Origin: CAJQQY01 sp964352225
Lineage (GTDB): Bacteria > Bacteroidota > Bacteroidia > Chitinophagales > Saprospiraceae
Assembly: GCA_964352225.1 (NCBI GenBank)
Contig: CAYGRM010000334.1
Location: 1-7,454 of the forward strand
Length of the DNA stretch: 7,454 bases
Reading direction: 5' to 3'
The notes under the pieces were generated by a model. The model did no database searches. It was not told the origin of the DNA and was given only the letters and a program-made list of their open reading frames with translations. The translations under genes and the position numbers were made by a program. Shown here piece by piece: positions 5,905 to 7,454 of the stretch (position 1 is its first letter; every line of letters begins with the position of its first letter).

Positions 5905-7362
5905 TTAATTTATTTCTTTTTGTAATTCATTGACTTTCAGGTTTAACCAACTTTGATTAAAAATAGTATTCGCTGACTCAATGTCTTTCAATAGCTTATG
6001 TAATTCTTGTTGCAATTTTTCAGCCTTCGATATTGGAATAGAATTTTTTAGCTGGAAAGCTCTCTTGGCAAATTTCACCAAATTAGAAAAACCATCTCGT
6101 CGTGAATCTGAGATCTGATTATTCCGCTGTAGATATTGTCGAAATGATTCTGTCAAGGAAAGAAATGCCTCATACTCATTCAAATCATAATAGGTTCGAA
6201 GCAATAAAGATTTGGCATGTACTCGGTAACGAATGTCTGTGTACTCTACTTTCACTAGCAAGTCGAGTACTTTTTCCAGTTGTTCGGTTTGATAAAAATA
6301 CGCTGCTAAATTAAAAGTGTAGGCATTTTCCACCACCTCCGGATCAAGTCGATCTCGATAAGTATCGATAAATTTTTTCACCCAATCTAACTCGTCCAAT
6401 CGAAGTGCCACGGTAACGATATTTTTATAATGCCACTCGGAGAGGTAATTATTTTCGATGAGTAAACCCGCTTCCAATTGCATTTTATATAATTGGAAAA
6501 GCTCCGATAAATAATTATCATCACCTGTATTTATTTTTGTCATACAAAAATGTTGAAGGTGATTATAAATACTTTCCAATTCTTCTTTTGGAAAAAATGT
6601 TTCATATTTTTTTAAAATCGGAATTAAGTCTTGATAAAACTCAGGGGTTCCTTTGGTCATCATCTGAAAAACTTGATAGTAAATAATGATGGATGGAATG
6701 TGCTCATATTTTTGAATGTTCTTTTCAATCTCGGCAATGATGTCTTCCAACATTTGGTAGGAATATTCTACTTGCAAAATTTTGGAACGCATCATCATCT
6801 CGCAGGCATCTTTTAGTTTTTCGGAAAAATAAAAATGGTCGAGGTGATTTTGTTTTTGTTGGATAGACCAGTCCGTTTCGTGTTTTTCTAGTTGGGTATG
6901 AAATCGCTCCGCCTCTGATTTGACTAAAAATTGTTGGAAGCTAAAATCGCTATTCTGGATTTTACTTTCGACCAATTCATTTTCAACTTCTGTTAATAAT
7001 TTTTCATAATTCCGATGGGAACCTTTTTTTCGAAGTGATTGGAGTAAAAAAATATTTTGTTGGATTTCATTTTTTTTAAATTGCTCCTGCATCAAAAATT
7101 GATTGAGCAATCGCCAAGTGTAAGTGAATAAAAGTGCGAGATGTTGCTGATCATGTTTTCGATTGGGGAATACATTTTTATATAGTTTTTTTCGCTCGCA
7201 TGTTTTTTCCAAAAACCTTGGGTACAGATTATTGAAATGACAAACTAAAGTTTTCACCTCTTCATGTTTATTAAAATAAGGAGACTGAACGAACTCGTAA
7301 AAACGGGTCATTTCCTTCCGCGAAAGACTTTGAAATGCTTGAATTAACTTGTTTGAATACAT
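5905..7362 (-). CDS. Uncharacterised large helical (alpha-solenoid/TPR-like) protein
   Basis: The 485-residue product starts at ATG 7362 and ends at TAA 5905-5907. I do not recognise a named family, although the N-terminal pattern (SLSRKEMTRF at 13-22, then SPYFNK at 27-32) reminds me of uncharacterised proteins common in Bacteroidota. There is no signal peptide or transmembrane segment, so it should be cytosolic. The sequence is rich in Leu, Lys, Glu, Gln and aromatic residues with few Gly or Pro, and it predicts almost all-helical. Units near 348-370 (FNLAAYFYQTEQLEKVLDLL) and 380-410 (VHAKSLLLRTYYDLNEYEAF) have the paired-helix rhythm of TPR-like repeats. The C-terminal 40 residues look like a coiled coil (AEKLQQELHKLLKDIE, 447-462). 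No catalytic motif is visible, so a scaffold or protein-binding role is the best inference. A strong terminator follows and nothing on the same strand is close, so it is probably transcribed alone or as the last gene of an operon entering from beyond the window. Confidence 0.82.
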   Translation of the reverse strand: MYSNKLIQAFQSLSRKEMTRFYEFVQSPYFNKHEEVKTLVCHFNNLYPRFLEKTCERKKLYKNVFPNRKHDQQHLALLFTYTWRLLNQFLMQEQFKKNEIQQNIFLLQSLRKKGSHRNYEKLLTEVENELVESKIQNSDFSFQQFLVKSEAERFHTQLEKHETDWSIQQKQNHLDHFYFSEKLKDACEMMMRSKILQVEYSYQMLEDIIAEIEKNIQKYEHIPSIIIYYQVFQMMTKGTPEFYQDLIPILKKYETFFPKEELESIYNHLQHFCMTKINTGDDNYLSELFQLYKMQLEAGLLIENNYLSEWHYKNIVTVALRLDELDWVKKFIDTYRDRLDPEVVENAYTFNLAAYFYQTEQLEKVLDLLVKVEYTDIRYRVHAKSLLLRTYYDLNEYEAFLSLTESFRQYLQRNNQISDSRRDGFSNLVKFAKRAFQLKNSIPISKAEKLQQELHKLLKDIESANTIFNQSWLNLKVNELQKEIN

Positions 7363-7454
7363 TATTGAGGTATAGTTTTAAGAGTTACTATTTTCTAATT
7401 TTGTATCTTTTCTAATAAAAAAACCTTTTTTACTAAAAAACCGATGCTTATGAC
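7363..7454. other. Upstream region of the 485-residue gene, no clear element
   Basis: These 92 bases are A+T-rich with several homopolymer runs. I find no TAnnTTTG promoter element on the - strand that would serve the 485-residue gene and no Shine-Dalgarno sequence just ahead of its ATG. The promoter may lie outside the window or deviate from consensus. Confidence 0.3.

Noticed and set aside
7396..7403. TAATTTTG on the + strand as a promoter for a divergent gene beyond the window
   Set aside because: It matches TAnnTTTG, but no TTTG lies at the right distance upstream and such matches are frequent by chance in A+T-rich DNA; the gene it would serve is not visible.

Overview
The window looks like part of a chromosome from a Bacteroidota (Bacteroidetes) bacterium. 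The DNA is strongly A+T-rich, the starts I could inspect lack convincing Shine-Dalgarno sequences, and the proteins are of types familiar from that phylum: an acyltransferase with an NHPTAFIEP motif and membrane-spanning tail, YD-type repeat proteins, and a large helical protein with an SPYFNK-type N-terminus. A Saprospiria-like or flavobacterial host is possible, but I cannot settle it from the sequence. I see no phage, plasmid, IS, CRISPR or RNA genes.

Layout. Positions 1-2061 (+ strand) hold the 3' part of an acidic YD-repeat protein, followed without a gap (TAGATG) by a family 2 glycosyltransferase; the two are probably one operon. Positions 2062-2158 are a convergent junction filled by a long imperfect inverted repeat whose right arm runs into the last codons of the next gene. 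All remaining genes are on the - strand. They are a membrane-anchored PlsC-like acyltransferase (2155-3450, apparent TTG start), two tandem paralogous secreted YD-repeat proteins of exactly 309 residues each (3568-4497 and 4707-5636), a short G+C-rich patch and a strong hairpin terminator (5739-5824), and a 485-residue uncharacterised, probably alpha-solenoid protein (5905-7362).

How the genes may work together. The glycosyltransferase and acyltransferase both suggest cell-envelope lipid or glycan synthesis. The two 309-residue proteins carry signal peptides, so they would act at or outside the envelope. Their adjacency does not prove a pathway. The best sequence-level discovery is the history of the paralogue pair. 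They align without gaps (about 53% identity by hand count), and each has one cysteine near the N-terminus (C36) and one at the penultimate position (C308). Between them sits a 52-bp near-copy of the acyltransferase's first codons and leader (4596-4647, like 3434-3485). This is the footprint of a tandem duplication that took in the edge of the neighbouring gene. The non-coding copy is better conserved than the genes, so it may have a function.

No stretch over 300 bases lacks a gene; the longest gap is 5637-5904. I found no convincing defence system or other wholly new system.
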